From: Candidatus Hydrogenedentota bacterium | Lineage (GTDB): Bacteria; Hydrogenedentota; Hydrogenedentia; Hydrogenedentales; GCA-2746185 | DNA: 7,304 bases | NCBI GenBank assembly: GCA_030123645.1 | Contig: JASJYE010000112.1 | Span: 1-7,304, forward strand | Direction: 5' to 3' | The notes under the pieces: generated by a model | Seen by the model: the letters and a program-made list of their open reading frames with translations, nothing else | Database searches by the model: none | Told to the model about the DNA's origin: nothing | Program-made: the position numbers and the translations under genes | Shown: in pieces, positions 1 through 6,406 of the stretch | Layout: the number at the start of each line of letters is the position of its first letter | Position numbering within the stretch: position 1 is the first letter of the stretch

Positions 1-49
1 TTCCAGGCCCGGTTTCCCGCCGGGACTTTCGACCATTCGCCGGCTTGAC

Positions 50-1927
50 ATGAACACGGATTACGACATCATCGTGGTTGGAGCAGGGCACGCCGGGGTG
101 GAGGCCGCCCTGGCCGCGGCCCGAATGGGCAAGAAGACCCTGCTCGCGACCATGCAGCTCGACGCCGTCGCCAAAATGCCGTGTAATCCCGCCATTGGGG
201 GCATCGCCAAGGGGCAACTCGTGCGTGAAATCGACGCCTTGGGCGGCGAGATGGGCCGCTGCATCGACCGGTGCGGCATCCAGTTCAAAATGCTGAACCG
301 CTCGAAAGGACCTGCCGTCCACTCGCCGCGCGCGCAGGCCGACCGCCACCGCTACGCGCAAGATATGAAGTTCGTCTGCGACATGCAAGATAACCTCGAC
401 CTCAAGCAAGTTACCGTGGAAGACCTCGTCGTGGATCGCGAGAGAGTCTTGGGCGTGAAAACGGCCACGGGCCAAGAAATCTCCGCGCGCGCGGTCATCG
501 TGTGCTCCGGAACTTTTCTGGGCGGGCGCCTGCACTTCGGAATGAGCCAAATCGAAGGTGGACGCAGCGGGGAAATGCCCGCGAATGCCTTAAGCGATAC
601 GTATCGCTCCCTCGGTTTCGATGTCGGCCGCATGAAGACGGGAACAGTCCCCCGAATTCATCGGCGCAGCATTGACACGGACGCCATGACCGAACAGCCC
701 GGCGACGACAACCCCCGCCCCTTCTCTTTCTCGACCCCGATCGAGAATTTTCGGCCCAGTAATATTATGTGCTGGCTGACGTACACCAACGACGCCACGC
801 ACGAGGTGATTCGACAAAATCTCGACGCTTCACCGCTCTACGCCGGCGTCATCGAAGGCATTGGCCCGCGGTACTGCCCGAGCATCGAAGACAAGGTCAT
901 GCGTTTCCCGGACCGCAACGAGCACAGGGTGTTTTTGGAGCCCGAGGGACTCACGACCTCGGAAGTTTACGTAAACGGTCTATCGACGAGTTTGCCGGAG
1001 GAAATCCAGCTCGCCTATCTGCATACCATTCCCGGGCTCGAAGAAGCCGAGATCGTCCGGCCGGGATATGCCGTCGAGTACGACTTCATCCCGCCGACGC
1101 AGCTCAAGCCCACGCTAGAGACCAAAAAGGTGCGGGGGCTCTACCATGCGGGCCAGCTCAATGGCACGTCCGGCTACGAGGAGGCCGCAGCGCAAGGCCT
1201 GTACGCGGCCCTCAATGCCGTGCGGAAAATGGACGGCGACGAGCCCTTGTACATCCCCCGCAGTGAGGGTTATATCGGCGTCCTCGTCGACGACATCGTC
1301 ACGCGCGGCGTTATCGAGCCCTACCGGCTCTTCACCTCCCGTGCCGAATACCGCCTCCTGTTGCGGCACGAGAACGCGGACATCCGCCTGGCGAAATACG
1401 GCATCGCAGGAGAGAATTTCCTTGAGGGCGTTCGCGCAAAAGAACGCGCCGTCCGAGAGGAAATCGCACGGCTCGAATCGAAAATGCTCACGCCCTCCGA
1501 TGAAACCAATCGCCGGCTCGAAGAACATGGCATTAAGAGATTGTCCGAGCCGCAGACCGCCGCGAGATTGCTCCGCAGGCCAGATGTGGTACTTGAGGAC
1601 GTCTGGCGGCTGGCTCCGCCCCCTGTGCAACCCACTTTTGAAATCGCCGAGCAGGTCGAAATTCAAATTAAGTACGAGGGATATATCGAACGGCAAGAGC
1701 GGGACCAGAAGCGCTTTGAAAAAGCCGAGATGCTACCGATGCCCGAGGGTATCGATTACTCCGAGCTCCCCGGCCTTCCTGCGGAAGCGCGGCAGCGGCT
1801 CGACGAGATCCGCCCGGTCAACTTCGGCCAGGCCTCCCGTATCTCCGGCGTTAGAGCGTCCGATATCGCCATCTTGCACGTCTATCTCGAAAAGCGGCGG
1901 CGTGAAAAAAAGAGGGCGTCTGCGTAG
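50..1927 (+). CDS. mnmG: tRNA uridine-5-carboxymethylaminomethyl modification enzyme MnmG (GidA)
   Basis: FAD-dependent enzyme which, with the GTPase MnmE, installs the (carboxymethyl)aminomethyl group on wobble uridine U34 of certain tRNAs in the cytoplasm. The 625-residue product has the usual family length. Visible features are the N-terminal dinucleotide-binding motif GAGHAG (11-16), the family signature CNPAIGGIAKGQ around Cys45, a second conserved cysteine in RYCPSIEDK (Cys276), the FAD-contact segment GTSGYEEAAA (372-381), and the C-terminal helical domain for MnmE and tRNA contact, with PVNFGQASRISGV near 589-601. The two cysteines match those required in the E. coli enzyme (family knowledge). 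The ATG at 50 is chosen because the Rossmann fold begins a few residues later; no good Shine-Dalgarno precedes it, and only 49 upstream bases are visible. mnmE is not in the window. The gene appears intact with no anomalous residues. Confidence 0.98.
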   Translation: MNTDYDIIVVGAGHAGVEAALAAARMGKKTLLATMQLDAVAKMPCNPAIGGIAKGQLVREIDALGGEMGRCIDRCGIQFKMLNRSKGPAVHSPRAQADRHRYAQDMKFVCDMQDNLDLKQVTVEDLVVDRERVLGVKTATGQEISARAVIVCSGTFLGGRLHFGMSQIEGGRSGEMPANALSDTYRSLGFDVGRMKTGTVPRIHRRSIDTDAMTEQPGDDNPRPFSFSTPIENFRPSNIMCWLTYTNDATHEVIRQNLDASPLYAGVIEGIGPRYCPSIEDKVMRFPDRNEHRVFLEPEGLTTSEVYVNGLSTSLPEEIQLAYLHTIPGLEEAEIVRPGYAVEYDFIPPTQLKPTLETKKVRGLYHAGQLNGTSGYEEAAAQGLYAALNAVRKMDGDEPLYIPRSEGYIGVLVDDIVTRGVIEPYRLFTSRAEYRLLLRHENADIRLAKYGIAGENFLEGVRAKERAVREEIARLESKMLTPSDETNRRLEEHGIKRLSEPQTAARLLRRPDVVLEDVWRLAPPPVQPTFEIAEQVEIQIKYEGYIERQERDQKRFEKAEMLPMPEGIDYSELPGLPAEARQRLDEIRPVNFGQASRISGVRASDIAILHVYLEKRRREKKRASA

Positions 1928-2031
1928 GCCTGAGCGCGTGCCTTCAAGAAGTTCCTCCTGGTTATGCGGCGTGGAGGCGCATTATCTTGCCTAGATTTGC
2001 AGGGGATCGCATCAGTGAACCCGTGCGACGT

Positions 2032-2061
2032 TTGACTTGAACGCGAACTCTTTGTTCAAAT
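2032..2061 (+). promoter_or_regulatory. Possible promoter with overlapping inverted repeat upstream of the membrane-protein gene
   Basis: TTGACT (2032-2037) lies 18 bases before TCAAAT (2056-2061), matching the sigma70 consensus at 5 of 6 and 4 of 6 positions. A perfect inverted repeat TTGAAC-N11-GTTCAA (2037-2042 and 2054-2059) fills the spacer and overlaps the -10, where an operator could sit. The start would be near 2068, about 55 bases before the TTG start codon. The motif scores are modest and chance is possible. The rest of the 196-base gap after mnmG shows no gene and no convincing terminator. Confidence 0.3.
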
Positions 2062-2071
2062 AGCACATGTA

Positions 2072-2090
2072 CGCGCCTTAATTCGGCGCG
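2072..2090 (+). repeat. Short GC-rich inverted repeat (hairpin) in the 5' leader of the membrane-protein gene
   Basis: CGCGCC (2072-2077) and GGCGCG (2085-2090) are perfectly complementary around a 7-base AT-rich loop. No T-tract follows, so it is not an intrinsic terminator. It would lie at the 5' end of a transcript from the candidate promoter just upstream and could stabilise that RNA or serve as a protein site. The pairing is seen directly; any role is inference. Confidence 0.35.
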
Positions 2091-2123
2091 GTCCCGAACG
2101 ATTGCAGTTTTCGGAGAGTTTCA

Positions 2124-2741
2124 TTGAATGACGAGCGCAGGAACGTTTGGGACATCTTAACCCTCAGCCTTTGGTCGTGCTTTTTTGCCGTCGGATTGGT
2201 CCCCGAACTCGCCTTCTACGCCTTCCGCGAATTCGCTGTCGTACCGTCCTATGTCGCTCTCGTGAACTCGTCCGCCGTCATCACGATCGCGCTCACAGCC
2301 TACCTGGCCTTCTTTTCGAACCGCCGCTGCAGAGAATCCGGACTCAGCCAAATAGCCTCGCACGGCAAGGCGCTCGAAATCGCCGTGTTGGGCCTCATCG
2401 CTTTCCTCGAAATCCCGGCCAAAGGCTCGGTCTTCGAGGCACGGACGCTGCTTGGCATCGTGCTCGACTTCCAGAGCCTACCCGGGCGCTATCTGCAGTC
2501 CGTTGTACTTTTCGTCGGCTTGAGCAAGCTCCTGGCGTGGCTCTATCTCTACTCTATGGTTCTCCGCTATCACGCCTTAGGGCAACGCGATGTTTTCGCG
2601 CGGATTCCGTCTCTTTTCCCGAGCATGCGCGTGCAGCATGACCACGCGGCAAACGCAAATTCCGCTGTTCCCGCCAAGCCCGGTATCGCGTTGGCCCCAA
2701 AGGACATCGAAGACCGGGCCGCGGGCACCAAACAAGGTTGA
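2124..2741 (+). CDS. Hypothetical four-helix integral membrane protein
   Basis: A 205-residue protein that I do not recognise. Four hydrophobic stretches are visible at about residues 11-34, 40-64, 83-99 and 120-147, the last rich in Leu, Tyr and Trp. They are separated by short loops, including a basic RNRRCRE-like turn near 66-71 (SNRRCRE). A polar tail from about 160 onward, rich in Ala, Pro and Lys, looks disordered. The protein is probably in the cytoplasmic membrane; there is no cleavable signal peptide and no catalytic motif. The start is TTG at 2124, supported by GGAGAG (2113-2118) five bases upstream and by an in-frame stop at 2079. The nearest ATG (2128) is out of frame. The cinA-family gene begins 13 bases after the stop, so the two are probably co-transcribed, but this does not reveal a function. 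That the frame is coding is fairly secure, given the hydrophobic pattern and ribosome site. Confidence 0.75.
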   Translation: MNDERRNVWDILTLSLWSCFFAVGLVPELAFYAFREFAVVPSYVALVNSSAVITIALTAYLAFFSNRRCRESGLSQIASHGKALEIAVLGLIAFLEIPAKGSVFEARTLLGIVLDFQSLPGRYLQSVVLFVGLSKLLAWLYLYSMVLRYHALGQRDVFARIPSLFPSMRVQHDHAANANSAVPAKPGIALAPKDIEDRAAGTKQG

Positions 2742-2754
2742 CGCCTGGACGCGC

Positions 2755-3930
2755 ATGGCCACGACTCAAGCCGAGATTCTGATGATCGGGACCGAACTGT
2801 TACTCGGTCAGATCGAAGACACCAACGCAACGCACATCGCGCAGGTACTGGCGGACAACGGAATCAACCTCTATCAAAAAACGACTGTGGGTGACAACCA
2901 CGAGCGCATCTGCGATGCCCTGCGCGAAGCGCTCTCCCGGTCGGATGTCGTGCTCTGCTCGGGGGGTCTCGGCCCGACGGAAGACGACATCACGCGCGAG
3001 TGCGTGGCCGAAGTCACGGACCGTCCCCTGGAATATCATGAGGATATCTTCGAGCTTATCGAGTCGATGTTCACCCGGTACAATCTGCGCATGACCGAGA
3101 ACAACAAGAAGCAGGCCATGGTGCCGCGAGACGCCACCATGATTGAAAATCCGAACGGCACGGCGCCGGGTCTCCTGGTCGAAGACGCACGCGGGATCGT
3201 CATCTGCATGCCCGGCGTCCCGCGCGAGCTCAAGGCCATGTTGAGCGACACCGTAATCCCCTACCTGCGAGACAGGTTCGGCTTGTCGGAAATTATTCAT
3301 TACCGTGTGCTTAAGATATGCGGACTTGGTGAATCCCATATCGATAACACCATCGGCGACTTGATCACCGACAGCAAGAACCCAACGGTAGGCGTGCTGG
3401 CCAATCCACTTTCCGTGCGCATTCGGATCGCCGCGAAGGCGGGCGACATTGCAGCAGCTAACGCACTCATCGACCCGGTGGACGCCGAAATCCGAAGACG
3501 CTTTCCAAAACTGATCATGGGCGTCGACGAGGACACGGTCGAAGGCGTGGTAAACGCACTGCTTGTGGAGCGTGAATGGACGCTCGCCGTCGTCGAAACG
3601 ATTTCGGGCGGCATGATCGGACAACGGCTGACGGCGGTGTCGGCGTCTCAGTTTAAGGGTGCGCGCATCCTGCCCATCGAGACACTCGATCTGCGAAATG
3701 CCTCGAAGATGGCTCGCGAGCTCGCGCAACAGGCGCAGGATGAATTCTCAACGTCGTGCGCCTTGGCCGTCTTGTCCGATCCGGAAGCGGGCGCGACGAC
3801 CGCCGTCTTTATCCATCCAGACGGGCACGAAGAATGGACTTTTGGGAGGCCGGGCCGAAGCGAAATCATGCAGGCGCGCATTGCGACCGTCTCTCTAGAA
3901 TTCATCCGGCGCTTCCTGGTCGGCGCCTAG
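2755..3930 (+). CDS. cinA: CinA family protein with MoaB/Mog-like domain and degenerate C-terminal deamidase-like domain
   Basis: A 391-residue member of the competence/damage-inducible protein A family. The N-terminal molybdopterin-binding-like domain (COG1058 type, ADP-ribose pyrophosphatase in characterised members) is complete: GTELLLGQ (12-19), VGDN (45-48), SGGLGPTEDD (69-78), NGTAPG (134-139) and PGVPRE (153-158). A linker domain with LKICGLGES follows at about 180-260. The C-terminal region (about 262-391) aligns in outline with the PncC/CinA nicotinamide-nucleotide deamidase, but the family motif AESCTGG reads VETISGG (280-286), the YSNxxK segment is unrecognisable, TGIAGP is replaced by LSDPEAG, and the domain is about 25 residues short. 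Deamidase activity is therefore unlikely, while the N-terminal activity may be kept. The ATG at 2755 is chosen because family homology starts there; the frame stays open upstream to 2590, but that part overlaps the preceding gene. No strong Shine-Dalgarno is seen, so translation may be coupled to the upstream gene 13 bases away. Confidence 0.92.
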   Translation: MATTQAEILMIGTELLLGQIEDTNATHIAQVLADNGINLYQKTTVGDNHERICDALREALSRSDVVLCSGGLGPTEDDITRECVAEVTDRPLEYHEDIFELIESMFTRYNLRMTENNKKQAMVPRDATMIENPNGTAPGLLVEDARGIVICMPGVPRELKAMLSDTVIPYLRDRFGLSEIIHYRVLKICGLGESHIDNTIGDLITDSKNPTVGVLANPLSVRIRIAAKAGDIAAANALIDPVDAEIRRRFPKLIMGVDEDTVEGVVNALLVEREWTLAVVETISGGMIGQRLTAVSASQFKGARILPIETLDLRNASKMARELAQQAQDEFSTSCALAVLSDPEAGATTAVFIHPDGHEEWTFGRPGRSEIMQARIATVSLEFIRRFLVGA

Positions 3931-3993
3931 CCCGACACGCTGACCGAGGCACACGGTTTTTCGGCGCTTCAGGAGAAACTTACAACCCGATTC

Positions 3994-4002
3994 TGCTATT
4001 CT
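3994..4002 (+). promoter_or_regulatory. Possible extended -10 promoter before the diguanylate cyclase gene
   Basis: TGCTATTCT has the TGn extension and a TATTCT hexamer (4 of 6 consensus positions). No acceptable -35 is visible 16-18 bases upstream, so recognition would rely on the extended -10. Transcription would start near 4009, placing the hairpin at 4012-4056 at the very 5' end of the mRNA. The alternative is read-through from the cinA-family gene, which ends at 3930; no strong terminator lies between them. Confidence 0.25.
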
Positions 4003-4011
4003 TAGGCCCGG

Positions 4012-4069
4012 GGAGACATGAGTCGAGACGGCTTCGCCCGTCAGGCACCATGTCCCATGCTAGGGGGAC
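4012..4069 (+). promoter_or_regulatory. Candidate switch-like 5' leader RNA of the diguanylate cyclase gene
   Basis: Two mutually exclusive foldings can be drawn. In the first, GG-A(bulge)-GACATG (4012-4020) pairs with CATGTCCC (4049-4056), enclosing a 6-by-6 internal loop and an inner hairpin GACGG/CCGTC (4027-4031 and 4038-4042). In the second, GTCCC (4052-4056) pairs with GGGAC (4065-4069), covering most of the AGGGGGA that is the best available Shine-Dalgarno for the ATG at 4080. The arrangement resembles a translational ON/OFF switch. It does not match the consensus I know for c-di-GMP-I (GEMM) riboswitches. The pairings are seen directly; the regulatory role is inference from one sequence. 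Confidence 0.3.
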
Positions 4070-4079
4070 TATCGGCCGC

Positions 4080-5507
4080 ATGGACGCCAGAGACTCAAAG
4101 AACGGTTCCATACTTCTCATCGACAGAGATCCGGCGCTGCGCGTAGACGTATCGGCGTTTCTGCGCAAGCTTGGCTTCGAGGTGCGGGAGGCGGGCGACG
4201 CGAACTCCGGGATTCGTGAATTTCGCGACTTGGACCCGTTTCTCGTGTTTCTCGATCTCGCTATCTCACAAAATGACGCGGCGGGCATACTGACCGCCAT
4301 CTCGAAGGAAGCACCCGATACGCCCGTCGTGCTGATCTCGACTAACGGGGAAGTGCCGGAAGAATTACAGAAGATCCAGCTGGACGCCTTCGACTGCCTG
4401 GCGCGCCCCGTCACGGCCTCGGCGGTCGAGCATGCCGTACGGCATTCTCAATTTCACTCCAGGCTCCAGGACGCTTCACGCGCGCATCTACGCTACTTGG
4501 AACGCCGCAACGTCCAACTCGACGTGCGCTTGCACGAGCTGGAAAAATTGTGCACGCGACTCCAGAGTGAACACTACAAGAAGGCCTCTACCGAGGTGCA
4601 GACCCTTCAAGTCAATACCCTTCAAGGAAGCGAGGAAGTCCAGCTCCGCGCAATTCAGGCCGCACTGGAAAGCGCCGCCGACGCGTTTCTCATTACGGAT
4701 GAGGCCGGTAAGATTGTCTACGTCAATGCTTCGTTCGTGAACAGCTTTGGCGGCCCGACCGCCCCGGAAGTTCCTTTCCGGCTTGGTGAGTTGTTTCTCA
4801 ATCCGGGCGTAGCCGACACCATGAAGGAGAACGTGGGAACCCTGGGTACCTTCAGTTGTGAGGTCCCCATGCTCGCGCGAAACGGTCAAGAGTTCCATGC
4901 ACTCATCCGCGCCACCGCCATCGGCGGCGAGTCATCTGCGAAAACCGGGCGGCTGTACATCTTCTCCGACATCACCGAGCAGGAGCAGTTCCGTCAGCAG
5001 GCCTATCACGACGCGCTCACCGGGCTTTACAGCCGCCGCCACTTTATGGAATTGCTGCAACAAAATGTGAGCCTCGCCCGTCGGCACGGCCATCCCCTGA
5101 GCCTGTGCCTATGCGACCTCGACAAGTTCAAGGACATCAATGACACGCACGGACACCAGGTCGGCGACGACGTGCTCGAGACCTTCGGCCGCCTCATTTC
5201 CGAAGAGATTCGGGTCGAAGACGTCGCCGGCCGGCTTGGAGGCGACGAATTCAGCTTGCTTTTCCCATACATCCCGGCCAATGTCGCCGCGATCTGCCTC
5301 GAGCGCGTCCGGAAGAAATTCGCCTCCATCACGTTCACGACCGAGGCGGGAGAGACCTTTTCCGCTACGGCAACCTTCGGCATCGCCGACCTGCAATCCG
5401 AGGACGCCGCGCAAGAAGCTCTCATTGAATTGGCCGACCAATCGCTATACAAGGCCAAGGAGCTAGGTAGAGACTGCATTGTCGCCAACGGCGCACCCTA
5501 CGAATAA
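4080..5507 (+). CDS. Response-regulator diguanylate cyclase (REC-PAS-GGDEF)
   Basis: A 475-residue cytoplasmic signalling protein predicted to make cyclic di-GMP from two GTP. Domains in order are a receiver domain (about 9-122), a helical linker likely to form a coiled coil (about 125-185), a PAS domain (about 190-305, ending in the typical DITEQEQFRQQ linker) and a GGDEF domain (311-470). The cyclase part looks active: DALTGL (311-316), DLDKFKDIND (metal/GTP site), intact GGDEF (387-391), and an RxxD inhibitory site RVED (378-381) exactly five residues before it, implying product inhibition. The receiver keeps Asp15, phospho-acceptor Asp59 and Ser87, but the second acidic position is Arg16 and the conserved Lys is Arg109 (ARPV instead of KPx), so phosphorylation may be altered. 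No transmembrane segment is seen. The start at 4080 puts the REC fold at the N-terminus; AGGGGGA (4062-4068) is a slightly distant ribosome site. ATG 4050 is an in-frame alternative. No partner histidine kinase is adjacent. Confidence 0.93.
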   Translation: MDARDSKNGSILLIDRDPALRVDVSAFLRKLGFEVREAGDANSGIREFRDLDPFLVFLDLAISQNDAAGILTAISKEAPDTPVVLISTNGEVPEELQKIQLDAFDCLARPVTASAVEHAVRHSQFHSRLQDASRAHLRYLERRNVQLDVRLHELEKLCTRLQSEHYKKASTEVQTLQVNTLQGSEEVQLRAIQAALESAADAFLITDEAGKIVYVNASFVNSFGGPTAPEVPFRLGELFLNPGVADTMKENVGTLGTFSCEVPMLARNGQEFHALIRATAIGGESSAKTGRLYIFSDITEQEQFRQQAYHDALTGLYSRRHFMELLQQNVSLARRHGHPLSLCLCDLDKFKDINDTHGHQVGDDVLETFGRLISEEIRVEDVAGRLGGDEFSLLFPYIPANVAAICLERVRKKFASITFTTEAGETFSATATFGIADLQSEDAAQEALIELADQSLYKAKELGRDCIVANGAPYE

Positions 5508-5631
5508 GCGATGCGCACCGAGTGCCCCGATGTCTTCACGGCGGCCCGGATTCTAGAGCGCGCGCCAGGCTCCGAGCCGCGCCAGACCAACCTCACAGCA
5601 GCCCAGAGAATGCAGTATATCGAAGAGCAGA

Positions 5632-5660
5632 TTGACTGGATGAGCCCCGTATGCTACGAT
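5632..5660 (+). promoter_or_regulatory. Sigma70-type promoter of the infC-rpmI-rplT operon
   Basis: TTGACT (5632-5637; 5 of 6) and TACGAT (5655-5660; 4 of 6) are separated by exactly 17 bases, and the -10 is preceded by TGC (5652-5654), giving an extended -10. The start is expected near 5667. This is the best promoter in the window, and it lies upstream of a translation-factor operon, as expected for a strongly transcribed unit. It leaves a leader of about 190 bases before infC. Confidence 0.55.
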
Positions 5661-5691
5661 TTCAACGAAAGTAGAAGCCCCAGCTTCTCAC

Positions 5692-5760
5692 CCCGCAGCC
5701 GTGCGACGTGCTCGCCGGGTCAGCAAGACAACAATTCGTGTGTGTCTTTGCGGCTGAGGG
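5692..5760 (+). promoter_or_regulatory. Candidate antiterminator pairing in the infC leader
   Basis: CCCGCAGCCG (5692-5701) can pair with CGGCTGAGGG (5751-5760): six consecutive pairs, one G-A mismatch, then three more G-C pairs. The second segment is the entire 5' arm of the terminator at 5751-5783, so the two structures exclude each other. The pairing would enclose the hairpin at 5725-5748. Competing structures of this kind are the hallmark of transcription attenuation; in Bacillus subtilis the infC-rpmI-rplT operon is known to be controlled by L20 at a leader terminator. Whether the same ligand acts here is inference. Confidence 0.4.
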
Positions 5761-5783
5761 CGAATGCCCTAGGCCGTTTTTTT
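5751..5783 (+). terminator. Intrinsic terminator / attenuator in the infC leader
   Basis: CGGCTGAGGGC (5751-5761) pairs with GCCCTAGGCCG (5766-5776) across a GAAT loop, with one G-A mismatch and one U-G wobble, followed directly by seven T (5777-5783). This is a textbook Rho-independent terminator. It lies downstream of the operon promoter and 74 bases before the infC start codon. If it ended the diguanylate cyclase transcript alone, its position after the infC promoter would be hard to explain, so an attenuator role is favoured; it could serve both. Confidence 0.75.
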
Positions 5784-5840
5784 GTTTCACGGTTGCGCTA
5801 CTGCAGGTAATTGCGGTGGCGCGCCCATGGCCGGGTCGAA

Positions 5841-5849
5841 AGGAGGAGG
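5841..5849 (+). promoter_or_regulatory. Strong Shine-Dalgarno that fixes the non-canonical infC start
   Basis: AGGAGGAGG carries two overlapping AGGAGG cores; the second (5844-5849) is eight bases before the ATA at 5858. It is the strongest ribosome site in the window and decides the infC start, because no ATG, GTG or TTG in the infC frame lies at a proper distance. Confidence 0.85.
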
Positions 5850-5857
5850 ATCCACTA

Positions 5858-6388
5858 ATAGCTAGACAGAAAGAGGATCGAACTCGAATCAACGAAATGA
5901 TTCGGGCCCCGCAAATTCGGGTGGTGGATGAGGCTGGCGAGCAGCTCGGGATCATGAGTCCTGAAGATGCCCTGCGCGATGCCGAAGCCAAGGGATTGGA
6001 CCTGGTCGAAGTCGCACCGAACGCACAGCCGCCCGTGTGCCGCATGATCGACTACGGCAAGTATAGGTACCAGCAGAGCAAACGGCAAAAGGAAGCAAAA
6101 AAACATCAGCACGTCATTATCGTCAAGGAAATCAAGTACCGTCCCAAGATTTCCGAGCATGACTTCGACTTTAAGACGAACCACGTGAAAGAGTTTTTAC
6201 AGGCGGGCAACAAAGTGAAGCTCACGATCATGTTCCGTGGGCGCGAGATGGCCCACCCGGAATTCGGCCGGGAACTCCTCGGTCGTGTGATTGAAGATGT
6301 TAAAGAGTACGTGCAAGACCAGCCGGACATGAAGTATGCCCGGCTGGAGGGCCGGAACATGAGCGTGGTGCTGTCACCAGCGAAATAG
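5858..6388 (+). CDS. infC: Translation initiation factor IF-3, ATA start codon
   Basis: IF3 binds the 30S subunit, keeps 50S away and proofreads initiator tRNA and start codon. From the ATA start, the product is 176 residues, the normal family size. The N-domain opens with RTRINEMIRAP (8-18) and runs through LDLVEVAPNAQPPVCR (47-62) and DYGKYRYQ; a lysine-rich linker (about 70-85) leads to the C-domain, with KEIKYRP, FRGRE (126-130) and a closing EGRNMSVVLSP. The start is assigned to ATA because AGGAGG sits eight bases before it and family homology begins just after. The frame is open further upstream (GTG at 5708), but that stretch crosses the terminator and does not resemble IF3. Rare AUU/AUA/AUC starts are typical of infC and let IF3 repress its own translation (established for E. 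coli AUU). It is the first gene of the operon, followed by rpmI after 74 bases. Confidence 0.97.
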   Translation: MARQKEDRTRINEMIRAPQIRVVDEAGEQLGIMSPEDALRDAEAKGLDLVEVAPNAQPPVCRMIDYGKYRYQQSKRQKEAKKHQHVIIVKEIKYRPKISEHDFDFKTNHVKEFLQAGNKVKLTIMFRGREMAHPEFGRELLGRVIEDVKEYVQDQPDMKYARLEGRNMSVVLSPAK

Positions 6389-6406
6389 CCTTCACTCGGG
6401 CCAAAG

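Larger units (their letters stand above)
5508..5857 (+). other. 350-base gene-free region forming the infC operon promoter and leader
   Basis: The first 120 bases show no gene, terminator or tRNA that I can support. From 5632 there is a promoter. The presumed leader RNA (about 5667-5857) contains a perfect AGAAGC/GCTTCT hairpin with a CCCA loop (5673-5688), an AAGACAACA/TGT-G-TGTCTT hairpin with one bulged G (5725-5748), an intrinsic terminator (5751-5783), and the strong infC ribosome site. Long reading frames crossing this region have no ribosome site and run through the promoter and terminator, so they are not taken as genes. Confidence 0.7.

Noticed and set aside
8..24. CCCGG/CCGGG hairpin just before mnmG
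   Set aside because: It is short, has no T-tract, and there is too little upstream sequence to interpret it.
1115..1696. Long minus-strand open frame inside mnmG, and similar antisense frames in cinA and the cyclase gene
   Set aside because: These are antisense shadows of GC-rich coding sequence; the sense proteins are unambiguous and the antisense products have no recognisable features.
1964..1982. ATGCG/CGCAT inverted repeat after mnmG as a terminator
   Set aside because: The stem is five pairs with a nine-base loop and no T-tract follows.
3943..3961. ACCG/CGGT followed by a run of T after cinA as a terminator
   Set aside because: A four-pair stem is too weak for a Rho-independent terminator; transcription may well continue into the cyclase gene.
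4018..4146. ATG at 4018 opening a 42-codon frame that overlaps the cyclase start in another frame
   Set aside because: The purine-rich stretch is only about two bases before the ATG, which is too close, and the product resembles nothing; it lies within the candidate leader hairpin.
5701..5757. GTG-started 18-codon arginine-rich frame ending inside the terminator 5' arm, a possible attenuation leader peptide
   Set aside because: No Shine-Dalgarno precedes the GTG and there is no run of a regulatory codon; its stop inside the stem may be chance. It would merit reconsideration only if conserved in relatives.
5511..5810. A 99-codon open frame in the gap after the diguanylate cyclase gene
   Set aside because: It has no ribosome site, runs through the infC promoter and the terminator stem, and the product shows no recognisable domain or composition typical of a real protein.
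5827..5865. ATG-started 12-codon frame whose stop overlaps the infC start
   Set aside because: It has no convincing ribosome site of its own and is glycine-rich only because it reads the infC Shine-Dalgarno sequence.
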